Part shown: one piece after another, positions 17,843 to 27,414 of the stretch
Layout of the letters: every line of letters begins with the position of its first letter
Position numbering within the stretch: position 1 is the stretch's first letter
NCBI GenBank assembly: GCA_045104975.1
Contig: JBGCCY010000011.1
Coordinates: 27,596-91,595 of the forward strand
Source: CAJQQY01 sp045104975
Lineage (GTDB): Bacteria > Bacteroidota > Bacteroidia > Chitinophagales > Saprospiraceae
Length of the DNA: 64,000 nt
Direction of reading: 5' to 3'
Made by a program: the position numbers and the translations under genes
The notes under the pieces: generated by a model
Told to the model about the DNA's origin: nothing
The model's input: only the letters and a program-made list of their open reading frames with translations
Database searches by the model: none

Positions 17843-19051
17843 TTAATTTAATTTAGCAAGTGCTTCTTTTATTCTTCGCATTGCCTCAGTTAATTGTTCT
17901 TCACTTGCTGCATAGGAAATTCTAAAGCAATTATTATCTCCAAATGCAGATCCAGCAACAGCTGCTACATGAGCATTTTGCAATAAATATTCACAAAATT
18001 CACTTGAATTATTGATGGTAGTTTTCCCATCAGTTTTTCCATAAAAAGAACTTATGTCTGGAAAGAAATAAAAAGCTCCTTGAGGATTATTAGTTTTTAC
18101 ACCAGGGATTTCATCCAATAAAGATTTGACTAAATCTCTTCTTTTTTGGAATGCTTCTTTCATTTTGTGGGTTGGAGTCAAATCAGCGGTCAATGCATGC
18201 GCACCAGCCATTTGGCCAAAAGCAGTTGCTCCACTTGTAAATTGCCCTTGAATTTTTGCACAAGCTTTAGCAATCCAGGTTGGTGCTCCCATGTATCCTA
18301 ATCTCCATCCAGTCATCGCAAATCCTTTAGCAAATCCATTAACTGTTACCGTTCGATCTTTTACATTTTCGAAAGATCCAATGCTGACATGCTTGTCTGT
18401 GAAATTGATATACTCATAAATTTCGTCAGAAACGATGGTAATATTTTCATGTTGAGCGACAACAGCAGCGATGTCTTTTAATTCATCATGCGTATAAACT
18501 GAACCAGTTGGATTACATGGTGAAGAGAATAAAACCATTCTTGTCTTTTCAGTAATGGCTTCCTTGAGTTGATCGCCAGTTACTTTAAAATCTTTTTCAA
18601 TTCCTCCACTTACCGGAACTGGAGTTGCCCCTACCATTTTTACAATCGCAGAATAAGACACCCAATATGGAGCTAAAATTACACATTCATCACCTTCGTT
18701 TAACAATGCCAAACATAGATTTGCAATGGACTGTTTTGCACCATTAGAAACTACAATTTGATTAATATCAAAATCTAAATTATTATCACGTTTGAATTTT
18801 GTAACAATAGCTTTACGTAATTCTACTAAGCCAGGAACTGGAGTATATTTAGTGTACCCATCTGACAAAGCTTGCACCGCCGCATCCTTGATATGTTGAG
18901 GTGTGTCAAAGTCAGGTTCACCCAAGCTTAAACTAATAACATCGTGACCTTCAGCAGCTAAATCACGAGCCATTTGAGCCATTTTGATCGTCGCAGATTC
19001 AGACATTTGCAGGACTAGTTGCGAAAGATTTTGAGTAATTGTTGAAGACAT
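17843..19051 (-). CDS. aspC: Class I/II PLP aminotransferase, aspartate aminotransferase-type
   Basis: 402 residues from the ATG at 19051; the 14 extra codons upstream start with TTG. Markers are SLGEPDFDTP near 42, SSPCNPTG (Asn180), SDEIYE (Asp209) and the PLP lysine Lys242 in NGFAKGFAMTGWRLGY. It fits the Igamma aspartate aminotransferases that convert aspartate and 2-oxoglutarate to oxaloacetate and glutamate; prephenate aminotransferase activity occurs in some close relatives. A TATTTTTG box lies at 19125-19118. Confidence 0.92.
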   Translation of the reverse strand: MSSTITQNLSQLVLQMSESATIKMAQMARDLAAEGHDVISLSLGEPDFDTPQHIKDAAVQALSDGYTKYTPVPGLVELRKAIVTKFKRDNNLDFDINQIVVSNGAKQSIANLCLALLNEGDECVILAPYWVSYSAIVKMVGATPVPVSGGIEKDFKVTGDQLKEAITEKTRMVLFSSPCNPTGSVYTHDELKDIAAVVAQHENITIVSDEIYEYINFTDKHVSIGSFENVKDRTVTVNGFAKGFAMTGWRLGYMGAPTWIAKACAKIQGQFTSGATAFGQMAGAHALTADLTPTHKMKEAFQKRRDLVKSLLDEIPGVKTNNPQGAFYFFPDISSFYGKTDGKTTINNSSEFCEYLLQNAHVAAVAGSAFGDNNCFRISYAASEEQLTEAMRRIKEALAKLN

Positions 19052-19223
19052 TATTTTAGATGTTTTAATGATTTGTATTTTCTGCCTAATCAAGCAGCTG
19101 AATTAAAAAAATAAGCGCAAAAATAATTGTTTTTCGCAACTAAGGTATTTAATTTTTTAGGTTTTTACAATGAGTAATTACGGAGAAATAGGGGAGAGGT
19201 TGCTTTGGGGATATTCGATATTC

Positions 19224-19261
19224 AAAAAAACTCCCCAAGAAGTAAATTCTTGGAGAGTTTT
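19224..19261 (-). terminator. Terminator of the LTD/CotH gene
   Basis: AAACTCCCCAAGAA and TTCTTGGAGAGTTT pair with one mismatch around a 5-nt loop; the minus strand continues into seven T. Confidence 0.8.
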
Positions 19262-19303
19262 GAAAAATAATTATTTGGATAAAAACGGATTTGGAAATCC
19301 GTC

Positions 19304-22093
19304 CTACATTTTCATCAGTCGTTTTACCACAGCACCATTGTCTGTCACGATGCGTAATAAATACATTCCGCTACTCCAACTTTTTTCCATTGGAATAGAG
19401 AATAAATGATTGCCTTCAGAAAGTTGTCCTTTGCTCTGACCCATTATTTTTTGACCATGGAGAGTATACATTTCGATCACCACGTTTTCTGTTTTTCCTA
19501 AATCAAATTCTACATTTAAGTATTCCTGAAATGGGTTAGGGAAGGCATTCAAATTTAAGATATGACTTCCTTCTAATTCAGAAACATTAGTTTCACATTC
19601 AGTTGTGAAAGTTGTTGTAATATATCCACTCAGAGAAGTTTCGCAAATAGATCGAACTTCTAATTCATATTCAGTACATGGATTCATACCAAAAAATTCA
19701 AATTCGATTTCTGTAGTAGAAGCAGAAGTCCAGTCAACTGTTCCAATTTCTCGATACCTAACTTCATAACTAATCGTATTGAAAGGTCCTTCCCAACCTG
19801 CATTCACTCCATATAATTGAGGCGTGACTACTAGTGCATCAGGCTTACCACATGGAATCCCAGGGATGAAAAATGCTGTTACAACATCTTCCATTTCCAT
19901 TGCGACCTCAATTGCAGCAGCAAATTGATCAGGTCCAAAAGATTGATTCGCTACTTCCCAATGATCGAAAGACCAATTTACCGCAGGAGCAGCTTCTAAT
20001 GCTACATCAATTCCTCCAAAGTAATCTCCGACATAAGGAAATTGATTAGGAATAAAAGTATTGACTTTTACTTTATTTGGAGAGTTGGCAGGTTCAATAT
20101 TTACTGTCAAAGGATAAGGGCCAGTTACATCATAACAATCCACAATACCTTGGTCAATATTATCGCATCGAGTTAATATGAAATCTTTGAGTGTTTGTAC
20201 ATTGTCTTGCCAATCATCGTAAGAATCTCCGCCATTTCCCCATCGATCGATATGTCTAGTCATTTCAGGTTCGATAACTGAAACCATACTATCCACCAAT
20301 CCGATCATATAATCACAACCGAAAAAGGAGTTATTCAAATCAGCATAACGATTGATATAAAGTTGTCTAAAATCTTCATTTTCATAAAGGTTCGTAAATA
20401 TTTCAATGTGTCCTTCGAAGTCAGAACCAATCAATTCCACATTACATGGATCTGCATTTGCTGAGGTACTTGGTACACCAGTATAATTGATATAATGTCC
20501 AAAAGTTGCATCTTCATCCCAAAGGATATATCTCCATTTTTGAGCTCCACCATCAGGATCTCGGCCTCGCCACCAAGCTGTATTCCAATTCAACCAATCC
20601 GCACTTACAATATGTGCATGGAGTAAAACATAGTCAATCAGACTAAGTACTTCCATTTGATCTTCGACAAGAGCATAGTTAGCTGCATCAGTCATATCAT
20701 TATTAAAAATGAAGTCTCGCATGGTATCCCAATCATCTCTACTTCCATACTCTTCCCAAGTTCCTCCCCATGTTTTGATAACATCAATCCATTCTTTTCC
20801 TTGGTCATAATAGTAGTCTGTAAAATCATGATCGTCTACTTTTTCACGCATATCATATACTCCCCAATATTCTCCGTTGACATAAACAACACAAAATTTG
20901 GATGTTCTTTCATCCATTTCCAAATCAGCTAATTGAGATAGTGTATGGACATATGCATCTCGAATGTGGGCACCATCTTCTGATTGATAATTATCATTAG
21001 CGGCTGCCTTGAACATCAACCTTTGGTAATCAGTTCTATCTTTTTGTTCAAAAATTTGTCCTGAGACATCATCATCATATCCTGTTTGATCTCTCATAAT
21101 CCAATCAAATCCTCGTTGAGGATATGCCCATGAATCATTTCCATGCTTGTTATATTCACCTTGTCCTTCGTCTACTTCGTTTCCATCTTCATCAAACAAT
21201 TCAAAATATCCAAGAGGTTCAGGCTGACTTCCACCAAGTAGCGCATTTATTTCAGCTCCACCTGAAACAGAAACAACAGGTACAGTATGAACCTCATCAA
21301 TAAAATAAGTATTTGTAGTAATAAAACTTGGTAAGATGTTAGGATCATTGTGAAAAGCAGTTGCTCTTAAAACTGTTGTATTGGAAATGACAATATCACT
21401 CGAATAAACAGTCGAAGTATTAGAAGGTCGACTTCCGTCTGTGGTGAATCGAACAGTCGTATTAGCAGGCACGGTAATTCCAACAGTTACTTGAGCAGAA
21501 TAAAATCCAGCAACTGTAGAGAAAACAGGTTTCTCTGCATAGCCTTCATAAATAGTTCCATTAGTATTTCCAGGAGTTGGATTGATACTTACTCCCCAAT
21601 TACCATTTGCGTCTTTTCCATAAGAATGATGAATTTGATTAGGGATGGTTAATTCATTAAAATCAATGACAGTTCCATTAGGATCAGATAAAACAATATC
21701 TTCATTGTTTTTCGTTTGGGTTACTCGAAAACTACTGTGGAGTGATCCTCCAAAATTGCCATCAAGACCTGAACACCAAATTCTTAAATAACCACCTGCA
21801 TTGATCATCGTTCCTGCTGGAATTTCCCATTTATCAGGATTCCCTAATCGATCACTTAAAAAATATCCTCCAATATCAACAGCAGAACTTCCTTGATTTT
21901 GCAATTCAATCCAATCATCATTATCATCATTGAAGCTGTTAAAGTCTCCTTGATTGGCTGCGGAGAATTCACTAATAACGATTTGTGAATGAAGGTGAAT
22001 ACCTAGAAGCATTAAAATGGAAAATGAGAATAGTCTTAGGTTTTTTTGAAAAAAAGGTAAATTATGGGTCATATCGAAATAGGTTTTATTCAT
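19304..22093 (-). CDS. Secreted lamin-tail/CotH-kinase protein with T9SS type A sorting tail
   Basis: 929 residues from the ATG at 22093; Met9 (22072) is an equally possible start. Order of parts: signal peptide; lamin tail domain (about 40-165: VISEFSAANQGDFN... DWIELQNQG); chitobiase C-terminal-like beta domain (KPVFSTVAGFYSAQVTV... TTDGSRPS); CotH kinase domain (about 300-600: GFDWIMRDQ, RLMFKAAANDNY, YVNGEYWGVYDMREKVDDHD, WRYILWDEDATFGH); fibronectin type III-like domain; C-terminal sorting domain (AFPNPFQEYLNVEF... GMYLLRIVTDNG). CotH proteins are atypical protein kinases in spore coats and in bacterial surface proteins. It is exported through the type IX system and probably cell-surface attached. 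Confidence 0.88.
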   Translation of the reverse strand: MNKTYFDMTHNLPFFQKNLRLFSFSILMLLGIHLHSQIVISEFSAANQGDFNSFNDDNDDWIELQNQGSSAVDIGGYFLSDRLGNPDKWEIPAGTMINAGGYLRIWCSGLDGNFGGSLHSSFRVTQTKNNEDIVLSDPNGTVIDFNELTIPNQIHHSYGKDANGNWGVSINPTPGNTNGTIYEGYAEKPVFSTVAGFYSAQVTVGITVPANTTVRFTTDGSRPSNTSTVYSSDIVISNTTVLRATAFHNDPNILPSFITTNTYFIDEVHTVPVVSVSGGAEINALLGGSQPEPLGYFELFDEDGNEVDEGQGEYNKHGNDSWAYPQRGFDWIMRDQTGYDDDVSGQIFEQKDRTDYQRLMFKAAANDNYQSEDGAHIRDAYVHTLSQLADLEMDERTSKFCVVYVNGEYWGVYDMREKVDDHDFTDYYYDQGKEWIDVIKTWGGTWEEYGSRDDWDTMRDFIFNNDMTDAANYALVEDQMEVLSLIDYVLLHAHIVSADWLNWNTAWWRGRDPDGGAQKWRYILWDEDATFGHYINYTGVPSTSANADPCNVELIGSDFEGHIEIFTNLYENEDFRQLYINRYADLNNSFFGCDYMIGLVDSMVSVIEPEMTRHIDRWGNGGDSYDDWQDNVQTLKDFILTRCDNIDQGIVDCYDVTGPYPLTVNIEPANSPNKVKVNTFIPNQFPYVGDYFGGIDVALEAAPAVNWSFDHWEVANQSFGPDQFAAAIEVAMEMEDVVTAFFIPGIPCGKPDALVVTPQLYGVNAGWEGPFNTISYEVRYREIGTVDWTSASTTEIEFEFFGMNPCTEYELEVRSICETSLSGYITTTFTTECETNVSELEGSHILNLNAFPNPFQEYLNVEFDLGKTENVVIEMYTLHGQKIMGQSKGQLSEGNHLFSIPMEKSWSSGMYLLRIVTDNGAVVKRLMKM

Positions 22094-22205
22094 CAAATAT
22101 TAATCATGTAATATTAATAAAAAACCTACAGATAACTTTCCTTAGAAATACTTAAAATAAGATTTGTCGTATGATGCGCAATGGAAATATTGGTTTTTGG
22201 AAAAT

Positions 22206-22238
22206 AAAAAGGAGTTATCAAAATAAATTGATAACTCC
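22206..22238 (-). terminator. Terminator of the di-haem peroxidase gene
   Basis: GGAGTTATCA (22211-22220) and TGATAACTCC (22229-22238) are perfect complements; the minus strand runs into TTTTTATTTT. Confidence 0.85.
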
Positions 22239-22262
22239 TCTATTTAAGATGTGGTAATTTTA

Positions 22263-23630
22263 TTAATTACATCCTAATTCGTTGGCAGCTAAAGGATCAT
22301 TGAAAGGGAAACAATTGCCAGAAGGTAAACTCTCTGGCTCGTATCTTTTCAAATCCGGGTCACGTAATCCATTTTCCAAAAATGCTGTAATCGCATTGAC
22401 TTCATTGTCAGTCAAATTTAATGGAACAAAATCCTCTGCTAAATGTGAGGAAGGAACGGAAGAACTTTCAGCAATTCCAATATTTTTATAAATGACTACA
22501 TCTCGTACATTTCTAAGACTAGATCCATGTCCAAAAAATGGAGAATCAGCCATATTGTATAATTGTGGTACTTTGAATTTATATTTATCCTCATCTAATT
22601 TCGTAAACCCACCTCGTCCTAATTCTGTTGCTGCAAAGTCTGGTTTGAAAACTTCCTCAGGACACTCTGACAAATCTTTCATTCCGTATGAATGAAATTC
22701 CATCGAATTTAAGGCTGGTCCATTATGGCAATTCCCACAATTTGCTTTTCCAAAAAATAATATTGCTCCTTCTTTTTCTAAATCAGACAAAGCTAATTCG
22801 TCCCCTCGTAACCATTTTTGAAAAGGTGCTTTGTTAGCAAATAAAGTTCTTTCGTAAGCTGCAATGGCAAGTCCTGCATTTTTTAATGTATATCTTTCTG
22901 AAACATCTGTATTGGCAAAAGCTTGGTCAAACATCTCTTGGTAAGAAGGATATTTTGTGAAAAAATCTGGATTTACTTCCATTCTATGAACTCCTAATCC
23001 AGCAATTGCTTGAGTTTCCAAACCTTCAAAGCCTAAGGAGTTGGTTTCAATTGGAGTGCCTTCAGTCCATTCACTTTCCGTTCCTTCATTTACGTCAGTT
23101 GCTCCAAATTGACCATTCCACAACATTACTTTTTGATAGGCTCCATTCATCGCAGTTGGTGTTCTAATTGGTTGAACATCAAGTTCAGCTCCTTGATATA
23201 AAGCACCTTTTACTCGACCTTCTCCATTTACCCCAAAACCAATTCCACCTTCTGAAATTCCTTGAAATCTGCCTGCTTGAAATCCTGCCGATGCGAAATG
23301 GCAAGAAGCGCAAGAGTAAGTACCTTCCGATATTTCCTTCATAGGATTAAGTGCCAATCCCGTTTCATGATATAGCAATTGACCTAAGGCAACTTTTTCA
23401 GTAGAAATAGGATTATTAGGATCTTGAGGAATATTGTTAAAATCATCGCTTTCTGGAAGTACAAAATGATTGACTCCAACTCCATTAGAAGCAGTTGCAA
23501 GAGTTTCTGTCAAATCAGTATCTAACTGTAAGTTTCTAGAAATTTCTCCACTTCCACTATCAGAATCATCTTTTTTACAAGAGGCGATGAATAATCCTAA
23601 ACATAAGGCAAGTATAATCTGTTTTCCCAT
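22263..23630 (-). CDS. Di-haem cytochrome c peroxidase/MauG-family lipoprotein
   Basis: 455 residues. The lipoprotein signal has Cys18 (FIASC). Two c-type haem sites are present: CASCH (107-111) in the N-terminal domain and CGNCH (298-302) in the C-terminal domain. TPTAMNGAYQKVMLWNG and GHGSSLRNVRDVVIYKN are typical of the CCP/MauG family. These periplasmic enzymes reduce H2O2 with electrons from cytochrome c or carry out MauG-like oxidations. The haems must be attached by the Ccm system, part of which lies at the left edge of this window. Confidence 0.9.
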   Translation of the reverse strand: MGKQIILALCLGLFIASCKKDDSDSGSGEISRNLQLDTDLTETLATASNGVGVNHFVLPESDDFNNIPQDPNNPISTEKVALGQLLYHETGLALNPMKEISEGTYSCASCHFASAGFQAGRFQGISEGGIGFGVNGEGRVKGALYQGAELDVQPIRTPTAMNGAYQKVMLWNGQFGATDVNEGTESEWTEGTPIETNSLGFEGLETQAIAGLGVHRMEVNPDFFTKYPSYQEMFDQAFANTDVSERYTLKNAGLAIAAYERTLFANKAPFQKWLRGDELALSDLEKEGAILFFGKANCGNCHNGPALNSMEFHSYGMKDLSECPEEVFKPDFAATELGRGGFTKLDEDKYKFKVPQLYNMADSPFFGHGSSLRNVRDVVIYKNIGIAESSSVPSSHLAEDFVPLNLTDNEVNAITAFLENGLRDPDLKRYEPESLPSGNCFPFNDPLAANELGCN

Positions 23631-23775
23631 TTGATATGACTTTTGATAATTTTTTATAGTATGTTATACTTGGAAATTCAAAAAGCATGCCCATCAAAGT
23701 GAGATAATCACATTGAAATTACTTTTAATTGGTTAATTTAAAATGGTGAGGTTATAAGAATAGTAACAAAGTGAG

Positions 23776-23783
23776 TATTTTTG
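23776..23783 (+). promoter_or_regulatory. -7 element of trmN6
   Basis: TATTTTTG fits TAnnTTTG, 18 nt before the ATG; no convincing -33 TTG. Confidence 0.4.
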
Positions 23784-23801
23784 TAAAAATTAAATAATAA
23801 G

Positions 23802-24548
23802 ATGTCAATAGAAAATAAGGAATTGAAATCTAAGTCTTCTTCAATTTTTAGATTCAAACAATTTCAAATCGAACAAAATGGATGTACGATGAAAGTTGGT
23901 ACAGATGGAGTTTTATTAGGAGCTTGGTGTGATGTTCATGGAAAAAAGGAAATTCTAGATATAGGAACAGGAACAGGAGTGATCGCTGTGATGCTTGCTC
24001 AACGAAAATTAGATGCAAATGTGGATGCCGTAGAAATTGATTCGACTGCTTGCCAAACTGCGAAAGAAAATATGCTTAATAGTCCTTTTTCAGATAGGTT
24101 GAATTGCATGGAAGAATCCATCCAAGATTTTGCCAAAACGACTCGTAAAGAGTATGATTTAATTGTTTGTAATCCTCCATTTTTTACTGGAGGGACTCTA
24201 TCTGCACAGACGAGTAGGAATGAGGTACGGCATACCATTAAATTACCGAATGGAGATTTATTCAATAGTGTTCAAAGGCTATTAAAAAAAGATGGAAAAT
24301 TTTGTGTGGTTTTACCTTTTATTGAAGGATTGCGATTTAAGGAATTAGCTCAAAATTATAATTTATACTGCACTAAAGTCACTCAAGTTAAATCTAAAAA
24401 GGATAAGCCTATTGGGCGATTATTATTAGAATTTGAAAAAGTAAATAAACCAGAAATTACTGATGAATTAATTATTCAGTTTGAAAAGCGGAATGACTTT
24501 ACACCAGATTATATTGCCTTGACTAAAGATTTTTATTTGAAAATGTAG
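23802..24548 (+). CDS. trmN6: tRNA1(Val) (adenine37-N6)-methyltransferase (YfiC-like)
   Basis: 248 residues. SAM-binding DIGTGTG (53-59) and the N6-adenine methyltransferase motif NPPF (124-127) fit TrmN6/YfiC, which methylates A37 of tRNA-Val in E. coli. QNGCTMKVGTDGVLLGAW near the N-terminus is a strong family marker. It is a single gene followed by a terminator. Confidence 0.88.
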   Translation: MSIENKELKSKSSSIFRFKQFQIEQNGCTMKVGTDGVLLGAWCDVHGKKEILDIGTGTGVIAVMLAQRKLDANVDAVEIDSTACQTAKENMLNSPFSDRLNCMEESIQDFAKTTRKEYDLIVCNPPFFTGGTLSAQTSRNEVRHTIKLPNGDLFNSVQRLLKKDGKFCVVLPFIEGLRFKELAQNYNLYCTKVTQVKSKKDKPIGRLLLEFEKVNKPEITDELIIQFEKRNDFTPDYIALTKDFYLKM

Positions 24549-24565
24549 AAAGAAAAGTTAGTCAT

Positions 24566-24633
24566 AAAAAAAAGCTCGCTATCATTCATTCTCTGGTTAT
24601 TCTTTTTGTACCAAATGATAGCAAGCTTTTTTT
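24566..24633 (+). terminator. Terminator of trmN6
   Basis: AAAAAAAGCTCGCTATCATT pairs with AATGATAGCAAGCTTTTTTT (one mismatch) around a 27-nt loop. Confidence 0.8.
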
Positions 24634-24636
24634 ATT

Positions 24637-24675
24637 AAAAAAGGGAAAAAATACATTCGTATTATTTCCCTTTTT
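24637..24675 (-). terminator. Terminator of the small HTH gene
   Basis: AAAAAGGGAAA and TTTCCCTTTTT are perfect arms; on the minus strand a T-rich tail follows. Confidence 0.7.
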
Positions 24676-24678
24676 AAT

Positions 24679-24951
24679 TTAAGATGGGGGTTGTGGAGCA
24701 GACTCTTCAGTCTGAACAATAATTTTTTTAGCCATTTCTAAAATAGTTGTGTCATTGATGTTAACGATTCCGCCTTCAGGTCCCGCTTGGAGATGCCATT
24801 TTGGTGGTTCTCCTGGTGTTTTTTTAGCTCCAAAAAAGTTTCTTACGGTTTGTTCTTCGAGATTTAAATCATGTGCAATTTTTGAAATGCTACCAGTTGG
24901 AAGTGCATGTTTGATATTTCTTAATTCTTTGAAGGTAATATTCATATTCAT
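24679..24951 (-). CDS. Small putative DNA-binding protein with HTH-like segment
   Basis: 90 residues. LPTGSISKIAHDLNLEEQTVRNFFGAKK (about 17-44) has the spacing of a helix-turn-helix. It is followed by the conserved-looking KWHLQAGPEGGIVNINDTTILEMAKKII and a proline-rich tail. Small proteins like this recur in Bacteroidota without a described function. Met1 and Met3 are both ATG. It has its own terminator, and its codon use is like that of its neighbours. Confidence 0.65.
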   Translation of the reverse strand: MNMNITFKELRNIKHALPTGSISKIAHDLNLEEQTVRNFFGAKKTPGEPPKWHLQAGPEGGIVNINDTTILEMAKKIIVQTEESAPQPPS

Positions 24952-25152
24952 AGAAGTTTTAGAAAATTAATGAATAAAAGAATTGAAACCAGAGAATAGT
25001 AATTGTTTGGGAAAAATAAAACTTTCAGAATTAAAATCAAAACATTTTAAATAAAAAATAATAATAATTTTGATAAAAGTGGATTTTGGGATATTTAATG
25101 AATATTTTCAATCGTAATATGTGTTAGTTTTTATACGAGCGTTTTATTCTAA

Positions 25153-25197
25153 AAAAAAATCTACAAATAAGGATTTCACTCATTTGTAGATTTTTTA
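25153..25197. terminator. Bidirectional hairpin between the MORN gene and the HTH gene
   Basis: AAAATCTACAAAT pairs perfectly with ATTTGTAGATTTT around a 13-nt loop, with T-runs on both strands. It lies about 150 bp beyond the MORN gene stop, downstream of the palindrome at 25272. Confidence 0.7.
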
Positions 25198-25271
25198 AAT
25201 ATAAGAATTAGTTAAATATAGCTCAAAAAAATCAGTTTAATTTTACTTTTTTAAAATTAAAAAAATAGATT

Positions 25272-25340
25272 TTATTCTAATTGAAATGAAAGCACATCCA
25301 GAATTTTAAAAATCTGGAAATTCTAAGTAATTCAGGATAA
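25272..25340. repeat. CCAGATTTT palindrome family, copy 3
   Basis: The outer arm TTATTCTAA (25272-25280) faces the decayed partner near 25340. The inner part CATCCAGAATTTTAAAAATCTGGA is palindromic. Core and flanks match the copy at 15817. It lies 8 bp past the MORN gene stop. Confidence 0.6.
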
Positions 25341-25347
25341 AGTTTTA

Positions 25348-26310
25348 TTATTGACTGCTAGTTCCTTTATTTACTTTTTGAGCTACTCCAGTTCTTTCTT
25401 TTTCCTCAGAAACAAATTCAATTTCTGATTCTAGTAAACTCGAAAGCCTAGTTTCTTCAAAAGGATCTAGGAATATTTGAGCGAATTTTAATTGATCTGA
25501 AGCTCCTTCGAAGTCATTTTGATTTTTATATTCCATAGCAGCTACATACCAAGCCAAAGAAAAATTTGACTCTACGGAATCATTATTACTCAAGCTACTA
25601 TTTAAAAGCATTTTTGCTAATTGCTCTGGTGATCCAGATACATTAAAACCATTAGCTTGTTTATAAACTGCTTTATTTTGAATTTTTCCTTTCTCCCAAA
25701 ATTGAACTAATGATGTACCATTTTCAAATTTGAAATGACTTTTTTCATTAAGCAACCCATCCTTCCAAACTCCTCTCATGGTATCCTTTGATTCCCACAC
25801 CACCATTCCTTGGCCATCAGGTTTTCCATTTTTATATTCGCCTATGAATTGACTTCCATCATCTCGGAAATGTGTTCCATTCCCATTGACTTTTCCATCT
25901 TTCCAAATAGCCGAAAGGGATTCTGTTTCACTCAATCGTAAAACACCTTCGCCGTTCATTTTGTCATCTTTAAAATTTCCCAAGTATTCAAATCCACAAG
26001 GAAAAACAAATGCACCAAAACCTTCTTTCTTTCCAAGTTTCCAGCCTCCTTCATAAGTGGCTCCATCTGCAAAAGTGATTTTACCTTCGCCTTCCATTTG
26101 TCCATTTTCGATTGATCCATTGTAAGATGTTCCATCTTCCCAGGTAATTTTCCCTTCACATTTTGATTCAGGGCAATCTGTAGAAACAATTGCTGATTTT
26201 TCATGTTGTAAAGTGTAATCTGAATTTTCAGAATTACATTCAAATTGAGCTGATAAGGTAGTAAGGGAGGCAAGAAATAATACGCATACGGTTATCAATT
26301 TATTCATCAT
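25348..26310 (-). CDS. Secreted MORN-repeat protein
   Basis: 320 residues with a signal peptide ending near LSAQ (about 22). Residues ~50-210 carry about seven MORN repeats (pattern YxGxxxxGxxxGxG): YNGSIENGQMEGEGKITF, YEGGWKLGKKEGFGAFVF, YLGNFKDDKMNGEGVL, FIGEYKNGKPDGQGMVV and weaker copies. The C-terminal ~90 residues are helical and acidic. MORN repeats form beta-hairpin arrays that bind lipids or partner proteins. A periplasmic or surface scaffold is likely. Met1 and Met2 are both ATG. Confidence 0.85.
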   Translation of the reverse strand: MMNKLITVCVLFLASLTTLSAQFECNSENSDYTLQHEKSAIVSTDCPESKCEGKITWEDGTSYNGSIENGQMEGEGKITFADGATYEGGWKLGKKEGFGAFVFPCGFEYLGNFKDDKMNGEGVLRLSETESLSAIWKDGKVNGNGTHFRDDGSQFIGEYKNGKPDGQGMVVWESKDTMRGVWKDGLLNEKSHFKFENGTSLVQFWEKGKIQNKAVYKQANGFNVSGSPEQLAKMLLNSSLSNNDSVESNFSLAWYVAAMEYKNQNDFEGASDQLKFAQIFLDPFEETRLSSLLESEIEFVSEEKERTGVAQKVNKGTSSQ

Positions 26311-26479
26311 AAATTAAGTTAATTGTAGGTTATGAAATGCGGCGTGGAAAAGTTATTTCTGATAGGACTTGTGCGTAATATTGCTGCAACATAAGTATTG
26401 TTTTGTTTTGAAGTGAATTTCATTATATTTAATTGTGACGATTAAAAAGCTTTCATAGTTTAAAAAATAATAATAGAAA

Positions 26480-27337
26480 ATGGACAGAGCAAAAATCATT
26501 AGACTATTTATATTGGTTTTAATTATTTCTTTAGGTACCTTTTTATGGGGCTTTTCTGAGTTTCAAGAAACATTTCAATCAGGGATAGGAGTTTTAATGG
26601 CAATAATGGTTGGCTTGTGGATAATTAGTTTAGTGATAAAAGATGCTAGTATAATTGATATTTTTTGGGGATTTGGTTTTGTGATCATTGCATGGTTTTA
26701 TGCTTTTCAAAATGATTTGGGTAGTTTAGGCATACGAGAACAGATCCTTCTAGGGATGATTACGATTTGGGGATTGCGGTTGACGATTTATTTGGCGATT
26801 CGAAATTTGGGGAAAGGAGAAGATTATAGGTATGCTCAATGGCGAAAAGACAATGGTGAAAAATGGTGGTGGTTATCTTTTATTAGAGTATTTGCATTGC
26901 AAGGATTTTTACTTTGGATCATTTCAGCAACGTACCTTCCTTCTTTTAGCATCACGGCAGAAATGGGAGTTTTGGAATATGTAGGAGTATTGTTATGGGC
27001 TATTGGATTATTCTTCGAAGCCGTTGGTGATTATCAATTAAGTCAATTCAAAAAAGATCCAAATAATAAAGGGAAAGTATTGGATACGGGAGTTTGGAGA
27101 TATACTCGTCATCCTAATTATTTTGGTGATGCGACGATCTGGTGGGGATTTTTCTTATTTGCCTTGGCTCATCCACATGGTTGGATGTTTGTTTTTTGTC
27201 CGATTGTGATGACGTTCTTTTTATTAAAAGTTTCAGGAGTGGCGATGCTCGAAGTGAAGTTGAAAAAAACAAAACCACAATATGCGGAGTACATTCGAAC
27301 GACTAGTTCTTTTATTCCGATGCCTCCGAAAAAGTAA
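26480..27337 (+). CDS. DUF1295 membrane enzyme (steroid-reductase/isoprenylcysteine methyltransferase-like)
   Basis: 285 residues with about seven membrane helices. The C-terminal half has the DUF1295 signature GVWRYTRHPNYFGDATIWWGFFLFAL, followed by KKTKPQYAEYIRTTSSFIPMPPKK. The family shares the nucleotide/substrate-binding core of sterol reductases and ICMT enzymes; no bacterial substrate is established. It is monocistronic and ends at a palindromic terminator shared with the convergent GNAT gene. Confidence 0.85.
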   Translation: MDRAKIIRLFILVLIISLGTFLWGFSEFQETFQSGIGVLMAIMVGLWIISLVIKDASIIDIFWGFGFVIIAWFYAFQNDLGSLGIREQILLGMITIWGLRLTIYLAIRNLGKGEDYRYAQWRKDNGEKWWWLSFIRVFALQGFLLWIISATYLPSFSITAEMGVLEYVGVLLWAIGLFFEAVGDYQLSQFKKDPNNKGKVLDTGVWRYTRHPNYFGDATIWWGFFLFALAHPHGWMFVFCPIVMTFFLLKVSGVAMLEVKLKKTKPQYAEYIRTTSSFIPMPPKK

Positions 27338-27362
27338 AAAATCAAAATTACCATATCAATCC

Positions 27363-27406
27363 AAATCAAAAACTTCAAAGTGAATTCACTTTGAAGTTTT
27401 TGATTT
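27363..27406. terminator. Perfect 44-bp palindrome between convergent genes
   Basis: The segment is its own exact reverse complement, centred on GAATTC (27382-27387). It would form a hairpin on either transcript, with arms ending in A-rich/T-rich tracts, and serves both the DUF1295 gene and the GNAT gene. Confidence 0.85.
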
Positions 27407-27414
27407 TAAAGAGT

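Noticed and set aside
19170..19409. 79-codon plus-strand ORF
   Set aside because: It covers a minus-strand terminator and the 3' end of the LTD/CotH gene antisense.
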